Of a stretch of 64,000 bases of DNA, positions 1-7,357 are shown one piece after another. A model generated the notes under the pieces. It was not told the DNA's origin. It ran no database searches and saw only the letters and a program-made list of their open reading frames with translations. This DNA comes from Microbulbifer hainanensis (lineage in GTDB: Bacteria; Pseudomonadota; Gammaproteobacteria; Pseudomonadales; Cellvibrionaceae): NCBI RefSeq assembly GCF_014904735.1, contig NZ_JACZCR010000026.1:1-64000 (forward strand), in the 5' to 3' direction. A program made the position numbers and the translations under genes. How positions within the stretch are numbered: the stretch's first letter is position 1; each line of letters starts with the position of its first letter.

Positions 1-1148
1 ATGCATGGAATTTTACTGCGGTCGCAACGTGACTCATATTTCTTGGCAATTTCATTAACTTCAGCCAGAAGCCCTTCGGACAGATAGGTTGGCTTCAGAC
101 CCATTTGCAAGAAGCAGTCATTCGCCACAAACAGATCGTTTTCGTCGGCCTCATTTCTGGGGTTCGGCATTAGCTTGAACTCGGTACCAGAAATATCGGA
201 AATCATCTTGGCGAGGTCGCGTACTCGGTGAGTTTCGGTCATCTGGTTGAAGATGCGTACTTTCTCTCCCTTGGCCGGTTCATTTTCGACAGCAAGCCGA
301 ATACACTTCACAGTATCACGAATGTGGATAAATGCGCGTGTCTGGCCGCCAGTGCCATGTACTGTCAGTGGGTGACCGATTGCGGCCTGCATTACAAAAC
401 GATTGAGTACGGTGCCGTAATCGCCATCGTAGTCGAATCGATTCGTCAGATCTTCATGCAAATTCGTTTCGTCAGTATTGGTTCCCCAGACGATGCCCTG
501 GTGTAGATCCGTTACGCGCAGCGCGTCGTTCTTGTTGTAATACGCAAAAAATAGCTGATCCTGGGTTTTGGTCATGTGGTAAATACTGCCGGGATTAACC
601 GGATACAGGATTTCCTTTTCAACCTCTTCGCCCTGGTCAGTCGTCATTTTGACGGTCAGGTAGCCTTCCGGAATTTTCATTCCAGCGGTGCCATAGCCGT
701 ACACACCCATGGTCCCCAGGTGTACCAGGTGAATATCCAGGCCGCTTTCGACAACCGCAGCGAGAACATTGTGAGTCGCATTCAGATTGTTGTTGACGGT
801 ATAGATTTTGTGCTTCGCCGACTTCATAGAATAGGGCGCCGCACGCTGCTCAGCAAAATGTACGATCGCATGTGGTTCGTACGCTGTAATCAGGTCGAGA
901 ACTTCGCGGTATTCGTGAGCGATATCAATATTAAAAAAACGGATCGTTTTGCCAGTTTCTTCTTTCCAGCATTGCAGCCTACGCTCAATGGAGGCGATCG
1001 GGGTCAGTGATGAAACGCCGAGTTCATTGTCGATATTTCTCCGTGAGAGGTTATCGACAATAACCACTTCGTGGCCATGCTTAGAAAGGTGCAGTGCAGT
1101 GGGCCAGCCGCAAAAGCCGTCGCCGCCCAGGACCAAAATCTTTTTCAT
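1..1148 (-). CDS. sqdB: UDP-sulfoquinovose synthase (SqdB/SQD1 family), 3' end cut by window
   Basis: Makes UDP-sulfoquinovose from UDP-glucose and sulfite, the head-group donor of sulfolipid and of some sulfoquinovose glycans. The 382 visible codons follow plant SQD1 almost throughout. There is an N-terminal nucleotide-binding stretch GGDGFCGWPTALHLSK (residues 8-23), then SLTPIASI near 47, HFAEQRAAPYSM near 98 and HLGTMG with the catalytic-type Thr146. YHMTK supplies Tyr190 and Lys194, and later come TDETNLHEDL and the GHPLTVHGTGGQTR motif. Only about the last 15-20 residues seem to lie outside the window. The ATG has a strong GAGGAG Shine-Dalgarno at 1155-1160, and the gene starts 13 nt after the stop of the CysH-like gene, so the two are surely co-transcribed. 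The family is best known from phototrophs and from archaeal N-glycan pathways (Agl3). Family assignment is strong; the fate of the sugar here is inferred. Confidence 0.9.
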   Translation of the reverse strand, partial: MKKILVLGGDGFCGWPTALHLSKHGHEVVIVDNLSRRNIDNELGVSSLTPIASIERRLQCWKEETGKTIRFFNIDIAHEYREVLDLITAYEPHAIVHFAEQRAAPYSMKSAKHKIYTVNNNLNATHNVLAAVVESGLDIHLVHLGTMGVYGYGTAGMKIPEGYLTVKMTTDQGEEVEKEILYPVNPGSIYHMTKTQDQLFFAYYNKNDALRVTDLHQGIVWGTNTDETNLHEDLTNRFDYDGDYGTVLNRFVMQAAIGHPLTVHGTGGQTRAFIHIRDTVKCIRLAVENEPAKGEKVRIFNQMTETHRVRDLAKMISDISGTEFKLMPNPRNEADENDLFVANDCFLQMGLKPTYLSEGLLAEVNEIAKKYESRCDRSKIPC

Positions 1149-1161
1149 AAAATACTCCTCA

Positions 1162-1797
1162 TTATATTAAGTGGATGCCACATTCTTCCCGTTCATTCTT
1201 TTTGGTCGGGTCAAAATAGTTTCCCGGGGATGAAATAGAATTACGAGACTTAAAATCTTTGACGTCGTCTTGCGTCCAATAAAGCAAGGGTGAATACTTT
1301 ATTCTATTGTAACCGATAGAAAAAAGCCTGAACTTCCTTCTGTTGCTGGTTTCTTCAGCCCTGACCCCAGTAATCCAGAGGTCGGGCTTCAGCTCATCGA
1401 AGGCCCTGGTAAGGGGCTCGACTTTAACAATCTGGTTAAAGTCTGCGCGGTGCTCTTCGCTGGCCATCGGATCCAGGCCCAGTACATTTGTCAGAAAGGC
1501 ATGCTGGTACTTGGGGCTATAAGCCTTCAGGTTAATTTTTCTTATCTGTACAAGTCCTTTAATGTATCTGTAGGTGTCTGGATGAGTGAATCCCGTGTCA
1601 ACCCAGACAACGGGGATATCGGGTATTGCACTCATGCAGAGCTCAATCGTAACGCCGGAATCGTATCCGAAGCTCGAGGTGAGTACTGGTTGCTCAAATA
1701 AATTGCCACAATACGCCAGGATCTCTGATGGATGGGAATCCCGATCAAATTTCTTATTCAAGTGGTCGCAGAACTTTTGTAATTCGAATTCAGCCAT
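1162..1797 (-). CDS. CysH-like phosphoadenylyl-sulfate reductase in the glycan operon
   Basis: Sulfonucleotide reductase of the PAPS reductase family, which releases sulfite from activated sulfate using thioredoxin. Numbered from ATG 1797 (211 aa), it shows the modified PP-loop LTSSFGYDSGVT near residues 40-51, a VWVDTGFTHPDTYRYI segment near 69-84, a TGVRAEETSNRR motif, and the C-terminal ECGIH motif whose Cys206 is the expected catalytic cysteine. It lacks the CC and CxxC pairs that hold the iron-sulfur cluster in APS reductases, so PAPS specificity is likely. A GTG two codons upstream is an alternative start; neither has a clear Shine-Dalgarno. It sits 15 nt after a GT2 glycosyltransferase and 13 nt before sqdB, not among cysteine-biosynthesis genes. 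This suggests a dedicated sulfite supply for the sulfoquinovose synthase. The family is sure; the dedicated role is inference. Confidence 0.85.
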   Translation of the reverse strand: MAEFELQKFCDHLNKKFDRDSHPSEILAYCGNLFEQPVLTSSFGYDSGVTIELCMSAIPDIPVVWVDTGFTHPDTYRYIKGLVQIRKINLKAYSPKYQHAFLTNVLGLDPMASEEHRADFNQIVKVEPLTRAFDELKPDLWITGVRAEETSNRRKFRLFSIGYNRIKYSPLLYWTQDDVKDFKSRNSISSPGNYFDPTKKNEREECGIHLI

Positions 1798-1812
1798 TTT
1801 CACTGTTTTTTG

Positions 1813-2538
1813 TCATTTTTCGGGATAGAGCAATAGCGGGGTATCTCTGATCAATACCTTTCGCGATGTTGCCTGTGTATTCTGACTGATTTCTCTGCGG
1901 CGTTTGAAGTGAATCGTGCCCTTAGCTACCTTGTGAACATAGCCCTTGGCGACAGTTTCACAGTTCCAGTGCCAATCTTCATAAGCGAAGCCTGTAGCAA
2001 TATCTCTGTTGCAATATGGCGTAGCGAGATAGGTGTCTCGGTGTGCTAAGCATAGGGCGTCCCATGGATTACCAGCCCTCAGGAAAGATGGATCAAAACT
2101 TTCGCTTTCCTGGTCGACTTTGAGCAGGATGTTGTTACTACCTCCGAAGAACCAGTTCATTTCTGGATGGACAATGTACATTTTATTCTTTAGCGCGATT
2201 TGCATCGCTAGGCTTATCCAATTTTCGCTCCAGAGGTCGTCGCCATCGAGGAACGCGATGTAGCCCGTCGAAGCAGTTTGGCAAGCGAGGTTTCGTACCT
2301 TTCCCTGATCGCCGAAGTCCGTTTCGATCACTGGAATATCCAAGTCTTTTGCTAGAGTCCTGGCAAATTCGGACGTCGGTCTATCTGCGCGATCAAGGTA
2401 GATAGTGGTTTCAGTAACAAACCCCTGAGATTGCGCCTCTTTTGCTGCCGCGAGAGCGCTGTTTATTGTTGCACCAAGAAGCAGGCCTTCATTGTGGGCC
2501 GTGATAATTAAACTTATATCGCTTCGATTTCTCTGCAT
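1813..2538 (-). CDS. GT2-family glycosyltransferase
   Basis: A 241-residue GT-A glycosyltransferase of family 2, probably adding one sugar to a surface glycan at the cytoplasmic face. It opens with the family signature ISLIITAHNEG (residues 8-18) and carries the metal/nucleotide-sugar motif FLDGDDLW near residue 95. A conserved acidic stretch GFAYEDWHW follows near 180, which resembles the ED acceptor-side motif of this fold. No membrane segments are visible, so it looks like a soluble or peripheral enzyme. It begins 2 nt after the stop of the large GT4 gene, with the CysH-like gene 15 nt downstream, so translational coupling is likely. Acceptor and donor cannot be read from sequence; UDP-sulfoquinovose is a possible donor given the neighbours, but this is speculative. 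Confidence 0.85.
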   Translation of the reverse strand: MQRNRSDISLIITAHNEGLLLGATINSALAAAKEAQSQGFVTETTIYLDRADRPTSEFARTLAKDLDIPVIETDFGDQGKVRNLACQTASTGYIAFLDGDDLWSENWISLAMQIALKNKMYIVHPEMNWFFGGSNNILLKVDQESESFDPSFLRAGNPWDALCLAHRDTYLATPYCNRDIATGFAYEDWHWNCETVAKGYVHKVAKGTIHFKRRREISQNTQATSRKVLIRDTPLLLYPEK

Positions 2539-2540
2539 GT

Positions 2541-4805
2541 TTAGGCCCCCAAATTGATAGTTTCAATAATGGCTTCACCAAATGCAACTGCATCGTGCAG
2601 TTGAGTGACTCTGCTTTGGAGTTCATGTGCTCGCTCGAATGCCCCATCACTGTTATCCACAAGGCTGCGGATCCTACTGATGTAAGCATTGGGGTTGAGG
2701 AGGTCGGTCTCGGAGACCAAAAATTCAGGGAAGCCGTCTAGTAGTTCGGGGATACCTCCTGTGGGAGATGCCACGACGGGAATGCCAGCTGTAGCTACAT
2801 CTAGAATGATGGTGGGTGTTCCGTCCCATAGGCTGGTGTACAGCCATACGTGGCATGACTCCAGCGGGAGTTCTGAGAAGTCGCCATATTCGCCAAGTAA
2901 TTTGATATTTTTGATTTCTGAGATGTCTTTTGGCGCGGAGTCCAGCACGGGTTTCCCCCAAACCCAGAACTCTATATCAGGCATATTTTTGGCGATTTCG
3001 ACAAGAAGGTTGAAGTTCTTTTGCCTGTCAAAGCGGCCTGCCCAGAAAACGCGTTTTTTTCGGTTCCATAACTTGGATAGTTTCCATCCCGGTTCAGCCG
3101 CAACAGAGATTTGCTGAGATGTTGGTGTGTTTAGAACGACAATTTTATCTGCAAACTTTTTTGTCAAAAGATGGTCTTGGACGAGTTCCTTTTTCAATTG
3201 TAGGTTGTCTACAAAAAAGTGCTCGTGGTAGAAGAATGTCGAGGTAAAGAACTCTTGTGGGTATCCGGTTCTTTGCCCGGATTCGGTACGATCAGAGCAG
3301 AACATATAGGAATTAATAGAACAAAGAGTTGATAGCTGTTTACCGTATGAATGAATTGTCTCCCAACCTAGTCGGGAGTTGACGTTATATATATGCTGTG
3401 CGTTTACTCCTCTCAATAAAAGCACCAGCGCCTGTATTTTGAAGTCTCGATCCAAGTGCGCAGTGTATTTATGGAGGTCAAGAATATCCACGTTTTCTGG
3501 GAACCACTCCGGGTGCTCGAACGCAGTTCCATCGGTTGTAACTATACAGATATTTTCGTCGCCAAAGTGCTTGGCGAGGACATGGGCAAGTGCGCCAGAA
3601 ACTCGTGCCGCTCCACTCATCCTGCAATGTGGAATGAGCATCAATGCCTTATACCGAGTTTTAGCTAAATTATTGTAAATTAGCTGGTCAGCCGAATGTA
3701 GGTCGTCGGCGGGATGATTAAGCTGTGGGCATAGTACTTGGCGTCCCTGCGGTCTGAAGTCGATTCTAGGCTCGTATGCTTCTGCTTTTTTAACCTGGGC
3801 GCGAATTTCCGGAGACTGTAGCCTTTCCGCCATTAATTCTGCTTGTTGCCCGAGTTCAGCCAGGTGCTCCAACTTACTCTTGTGGTTGATGGTAAGTGCT
3901 CTTGTGGGAATCGGAGTCCCCTCATCTTGTAGTTTCTTTAGAGCAAAAAGAACCGCTGAACTACGATTTTTGAGCCTATTAATATTTGCATATTGACCTG
4001 CATTGAATACGCTGCTGCCATTGCGATTTTCATAGAGGCCATGATTCAAGAAATGCTGATGAAGGCCCTCATTCGAAAGTTTCTGCAGGTCAGAATAGGT
4101 GTTTCGATAATGTCTAATGGAAAAAAATGGAGTGAATGCCGCTTCAAGATGGCGACCATTTCGAATCCAATGTAGAAACTCTTTACCTTCGGGGATATGC
4201 AGTTCTGGATGTTGAGATGCTATTGACTTGCGATACACATTTGCATTGAAAAGGAGTAAGACGTTTTCGTCCTCTGGTAGTTTGGTGAGAATCTCCCTGG
4301 AGTCTCCCTGTTGGATCGCTAATTTAACGTCCTGTCGCTTGAAAAATCCGATTATTGATTTTAGGAAGCCAAGGTCACTCTCTGACAAAGTGGCATCCTG
4401 ATATCGCATTTCTATCACCTGTTCGGGTGCGCAGTCGGGAGTTTTGCTGTTAGGTAGGCGGTTTTCCTCTGCTCCAAACAGTAAAAAATGATCAAATGCC
4501 CACATATTACTTTTTTGGACGTCTGGATTCCGGGCGAGGTAGAATTTCTCGTCAAATAGTCGAGTCGGGATTATTTCCTGTTCTCGACCTGCGTCGATCC
4601 AAAGGAAGAATAATTCTAATGTACCAGCTTCAGAATTAAATGATTCCCCTATTTGACTAGCTACTAGTTCGGAGTCAAAGAGCGGAATGTGGGTTATTTT
4701 ATTGTTGAACTTCACATTCCAATTTTTTCCATCTTTAATGGCCTGAAGTTCTGGAAAAAAGGATTTTGCGATGCGTAAAGTGTCGTTGGAAACATTAAAT
4801 TGCAT
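2541..4805 (-). CDS. Large glycosyltransferase: two NPDV-type repeats plus C-terminal GT4 domain
   Basis: A 754-residue protein of at least three parts. Residues about 83-120 hold a segment FDEKFYLARNPDV...HFLLFGAEENRLP. A related copy lies at about 229-262 (HYRNTYSDL...HFLNHGLYENR). Such segments recur in proteins of exopolysaccharide loci. From about 385 there is a GT-B glycosyltransferase of family 4: HCRMSGAARVSGALA near 393, FWAGRFDRQKNF near 587, and SLWDGTPTIILDVATAG near 658. The usual E-x7-E of GT4 enzymes appears conservatively changed to D661-x7-D669, followed by GIPVVASPTGGIPELL. No signal peptide or membrane helix is obvious. The gene is 12 nt after the epimerase and 2 nt before the GT2 gene. 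It probably extends a cell-surface glycan; the substrate is unknown. GT4 also includes the sulfolipid synthase SqdX, but the repeats argue against a plain SqdX. Confidence 0.8.
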   Translation of the reverse strand: MQFNVSNDTLRIAKSFFPELQAIKDGKNWNVKFNNKITHIPLFDSELVASQIGESFNSEAGTLELFFLWIDAGREQEIIPTRLFDEKFYLARNPDVQKSNMWAFDHFLLFGAEENRLPNSKTPDCAPEQVIEMRYQDATLSESDLGFLKSIIGFFKRQDVKLAIQQGDSREILTKLPEDENVLLLFNANVYRKSIASQHPELHIPEGKEFLHWIRNGRHLEAAFTPFFSIRHYRNTYSDLQKLSNEGLHQHFLNHGLYENRNGSSVFNAGQYANINRLKNRSSAVLFALKKLQDEGTPIPTRALTINHKSKLEHLAELGQQAELMAERLQSPEIRAQVKKAEAYEPRIDFRPQGRQVLCPQLNHPADDLHSADQLIYNNLAKTRYKALMLIPHCRMSGAARVSGALAHVLAKHFGDENICIVTTDGTAFEHPEWFPENVDILDLHKYTAHLDRDFKIQALVLLLRGVNAQHIYNVNSRLGWETIHSYGKQLSTLCSINSYMFCSDRTESGQRTGYPQEFFTSTFFYHEHFFVDNLQLKKELVQDHLLTKKFADKIVVLNTPTSQQISVAAEPGWKLSKLWNRKKRVFWAGRFDRQKNFNLLVEIAKNMPDIEFWVWGKPVLDSAPKDISEIKNIKLLGEYGDFSELPLESCHVWLYTSLWDGTPTIILDVATAGIPVVASPTGGIPELLDGFPEFLVSETDLLNPNAYISRIRSLVDNSDGAFERAHELQSRVTQLHDAVAFGEAIIETINLGA

Positions 4806-4817
4806 TCTTGCACGCCT

Positions 4818-5747
4818 TTATACTACGGATAGATCTAACTGTTTTTCTGCGGCGGTTTTTTTCTGGTGTGCGCAGAAACATTCATGTACGGCCTGTCTTA
4901 GGCTAATTTGAGGTGTCCAGCCTAAATTGTCTCTTATTTTTGTAGTATCTAAAGCGATGCGATCCATTTCATAATTATTGAGTCTGCTGCTTTTATTGAT
5001 TTTTATTTTCTTATTTGAGACCTGCTCTATATGCTTGATAATATCTTCGAGTGTCGTTGCTTTGCCTGAGCCCACGTTCCAGGTGTCGTTGTGGATGGTG
5101 GAATCTGCCAGAGACATTGCGAGACATAGGTCTTTAACATGTACATAATCTCTGGCGGACTGAAGACTGCCGACAACATTAAATGGAGTGTTATTGAATG
5201 CCGCATTGAACAAAGCTGGGATTACTCCCTGTCCGTGATTGGTTTGGCTTGGACCAATCGGGTTGCTGGGGCGGAGAATTCCATAGCTGATTGAGTATTT
5301 GCGGGCAAAATATCTGAGGCTCTCTTCAATCATGGCTTTGCCCACAGCATAGGGAGTCTCGGGGGCCAACTGCTGTTCTTCACTCGCAAGGTTCGCAACT
5401 TTAGTGCCGTAAATCTGTCCGCCAGATGAGAGGTAAATAATCCGTAAGTCGGAGTTGAGAGCTATTGCATGCTCAATATATTTTTGGAACTCGATGACAT
5501 TCGCTTCAATTTCTTTGGGAAGAGATTGACAATTTCTGGGGGCGGTCGCCGATGCCAGATAATACAAGGTTGTGGCGGAACGTATCTTTGAGCTGAATTT
5601 CGCAGAGTAAAACATCTCTCTTGAAATCATGTGGTTCTTTAAATCAAAGGACTTCCTGGTAACCGCAATATAGTCCTGTCCTTGTTGTGCTAGATGTGCT
5701 CGAAATGCGGAACCGATGAATCCGGAGCCCCCGATTATTAATTTCAT
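4818..5747 (-). CDS. NAD-dependent epimerase/dehydratase (extended SDR)
   Basis: A 309-residue extended short-chain dehydrogenase that probably converts a nucleotide sugar. The N-terminal Rossmann motif GGSGFIGS is at residues 6-13. The catalytic Ser region is YLSSGGQIYG near 105, and the YxxxK pair is in TPYAVGKAM near 130. A RPSNPIGPSQ segment follows, then SARDYVHVKDL, the substrate-binding loop typical of UDP-glucose 4-epimerase and dTDP-sugar reductases. Length fits the family. It is the first intact gene of the five-gene operon, with about 50 nt separating it from the decayed rfbB-like gene upstream and 12 nt to the next gene. Exact chemistry (4-epimerase, 4-reductase or other) cannot be settled by eye. 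Confidence 0.85.
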   Translation of the reverse strand: MKLIIGGSGFIGSAFRAHLAQQGQDYIAVTRKSFDLKNHMISREMFYSAKFSSKIRSATTLYYLASATAPRNCQSLPKEIEANVIEFQKYIEHAIALNSDLRIIYLSSGGQIYGTKVANLASEEQQLAPETPYAVGKAMIEESLRYFARKYSISYGILRPSNPIGPSQTNHGQGVIPALFNAAFNNTPFNVVGSLQSARDYVHVKDLCLAMSLADSTIHNDTWNVGSGKATTLEDIIKHIEQVSNKKIKINKSSRLNNYEMDRIALDTTKIRDNLGWTPQISLRQAVHECFCAHQKKTAAEKQLDLSVV

Positions 5748-5796
5748 TATTGAATTCCGTATTTAGTTCTAGTGTTTTTGAATGCTTATCTCGAAT

Positions 5797-6606
5797 TCAG
5801 TGATGGAAAATTTCTTCTCTAGTACGGTGCCATTGCATACAATTTGGTTGCGGCCTAAGTTTTAGCTCTGGTGTTGTCCGTTTGTGTTTAGCACGACTAC
5901 TTTTGCATGCACCATTTGCGTCCCGGGTGGATTGGCGTTGCTTTGTGTGACGTGGTCTTGTTTGGACTTCAATATTTAGCCGGTTGCGAACCTGGGGCTC
6001 ATCGTCATCCACGGGTATCGGCTTAACTGTGAGGGCGTTTATGAACTCGCGTGGGATGAGCTTTTCCGGAAATAGGGATGGGTCTTCGCTGTTGGAGTAA
6101 CTGGTGATTATGGCGGACAGGCCATCAATTCTACCCCACGCGTTAACCAGATGGCCGGATGGTGCTTTGCTAACAGCGAATATGTGGCTAGAGCGAAAGG
6201 CCTTTTTCAAGGCTGAAGGGGACGCGGACCAGTACGTGCATGCAATCTGGAATGATGAATATGTGAGGGTAGTGTAGACCTGAATAAAGGTGCTACTGGT
6301 GTCGATTGAGAGGGCTTCATGAGATTGCACCGCGAGAAGCACTATGGCGGAGGGGTAATACTTTTCTAACAGCTTGCTAATCGCGCACGAATCACAGGCG
6401 TCGACCTGCTCAAATGTATACCTAGAAGATTGCTCTTCAGAATTAGGGGATTGTAGATATCCTGCATCATTCAGCCTGTCAAAAGTTGCCGCAGAACCTC
6501 TAGTATTTGTGACGATGTGACGAGCGACCGTATTTCCGATGAAGTTCGCCCCCTCGGCCACCAAAACAACCCCCATTTTGTCAACCCCTAAAAATGTGAC
6601 CCACAA
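5797..6606 (-). pseudogene. Decayed dTDP-glucose 4,6-dehydratase (rfbB-like)
   Basis: The reading frame from about 6576 down to 5965 follows RfbB in order. It has VVLVAEGANFIGN where RfbB has a GGAGFIG loop, then ARHIVTNT, FEQVDACDS, LLAVQSHEALSIDTSSTFIQ, TYWSAS, HLVNAW, FPEKLIP and NALTVKPIPV. Key parts are lost. The glycine loop is altered to AEGANFIG. The whole block with the TDE catalytic residues and the Tyr of YxxxK is missing, since SHIF runs straight into AVSKAPSGHL. The homology stops near NIEVQTR, and the remaining C-terminal third (about 5960-5797) is unrelated sequence; a shift to another frame there would give DHV, as in RfbB's VEDH. The frame stays open but cannot encode an active enzyme. 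It is on the same strand just upstream of the epimerase and probably marks an older dTDP-sugar glycan locus that has been replaced. Confidence 0.75.
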
Positions 6607-7357
6607 TCCAGAATAAAAACTAATCGATATTTTTTTTAATGATCGAATGGTATCAATGGAGAGCTCCGGGGTACATATTTAGAGGGAGGAATTTGCCCGA
6701 CTCAGTAACTTGTTCGTAAATTGTTCTAAGTGCTCAAATGTTGAGCGTTGAGGGTGTTTTAAATGACAATTCAGATGTTCCTAATGACAAGCGGGGAGGG
6801 GCTCTGTCGCAAGGGTGCCGTTGGCGGGTAGATTGGCTAAAAAGTGCGCTTCTGGTGGTGGTGCATGTTGCGGCTCTTTACATGGTCCTCTTTAGTTTGA
6901 TTAAGCACTGTGATTATATTTTTTACCTGGCAGTGGTGCAGATATTCTGTGGGTGCCTGTCCTTCGAGTGTGTGTATTTTGTAGGAGTAGACATCGATAA
7001 GTCAGCCTGTCACGTTCGTGATCGTGGCGCAGCTTGCTTTCTGCTTGGGAAGGCCCTTCGTCCTTCACTTGGGCTTTATTGCGTGCGGTCTGGTTGTGCT
7101 CCGTTTTCCTCAGCACTTCAGAATCGCTAATCTCTGTGGCTTCGCAGGTGAGCGCGAAGTGTGACTCTATTTTCCTTCGCTGCTAAGAGCATGAATGTTT
7201 TGCTCTACTGTGAGGAGATAGCAATCTTGGTGAGTACGCATTCGCGCTTAACGCCAGGTCAAAACGCAAGACCGTATTTTGATGGCCGAATTTTCAAATT
7301 TTTAAGCTGAAACCGAGTCTAGCTGTAAGGCAGTGCTCCTATTCACGATGTATTGGG
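6607..7357. other. Boundary stretch between glycan block and Bat operon; no recognisable gene
   Basis: About 750 bases of lower-GC sequence. Apart from the doubtful frame at 6738-7130, nothing supports a gene on either strand. The T-rich run near 6630 and the AT-rich sequence at 6710-6740 could hold promoters, but I cannot assign one. No insertion-sequence ends, direct repeats or tRNA-like attachment site were seen. Confidence 0.5.
6738..7130 (+). CDS. Unrecognised 130-aa open frame, one or two hydrophobic segments
   Basis: Open frame on the strand opposite its neighbours. Residues about 34-55 (SALLVVVHVAALYMVLFSLI) and 60-80 are hydrophobic, and the rest is Cys-rich with no motif I can name. 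There is no clear Shine-Dalgarno before the first ATG. The frame lies between a pseudogene and the end of the Bat operon, in a region that looks decayed, so it may be a remnant of a membrane protein or just chance. I found no convincing family. Confidence 0.2.
   Translation: MLSVEGVLNDNSDVPNDKRGGALSQGCRWRVDWLKSALLVVVHVAALYMVLFSLIKHCDYIFYLAVVQIFCGCLSFECVYFVGVDIDKSACHVRDRGAACFLLGKALRPSLGLYCVRSGCAPFSSALQNR

Noticed and set aside
5797..6606. Treating the 269-codon frame as a working dTDP-glucose dehydratase
   Set aside because: Catalytic TDE block and the Tyr of YxxxK are missing and the C-terminus is unrelated, so it is listed as a pseudogene.
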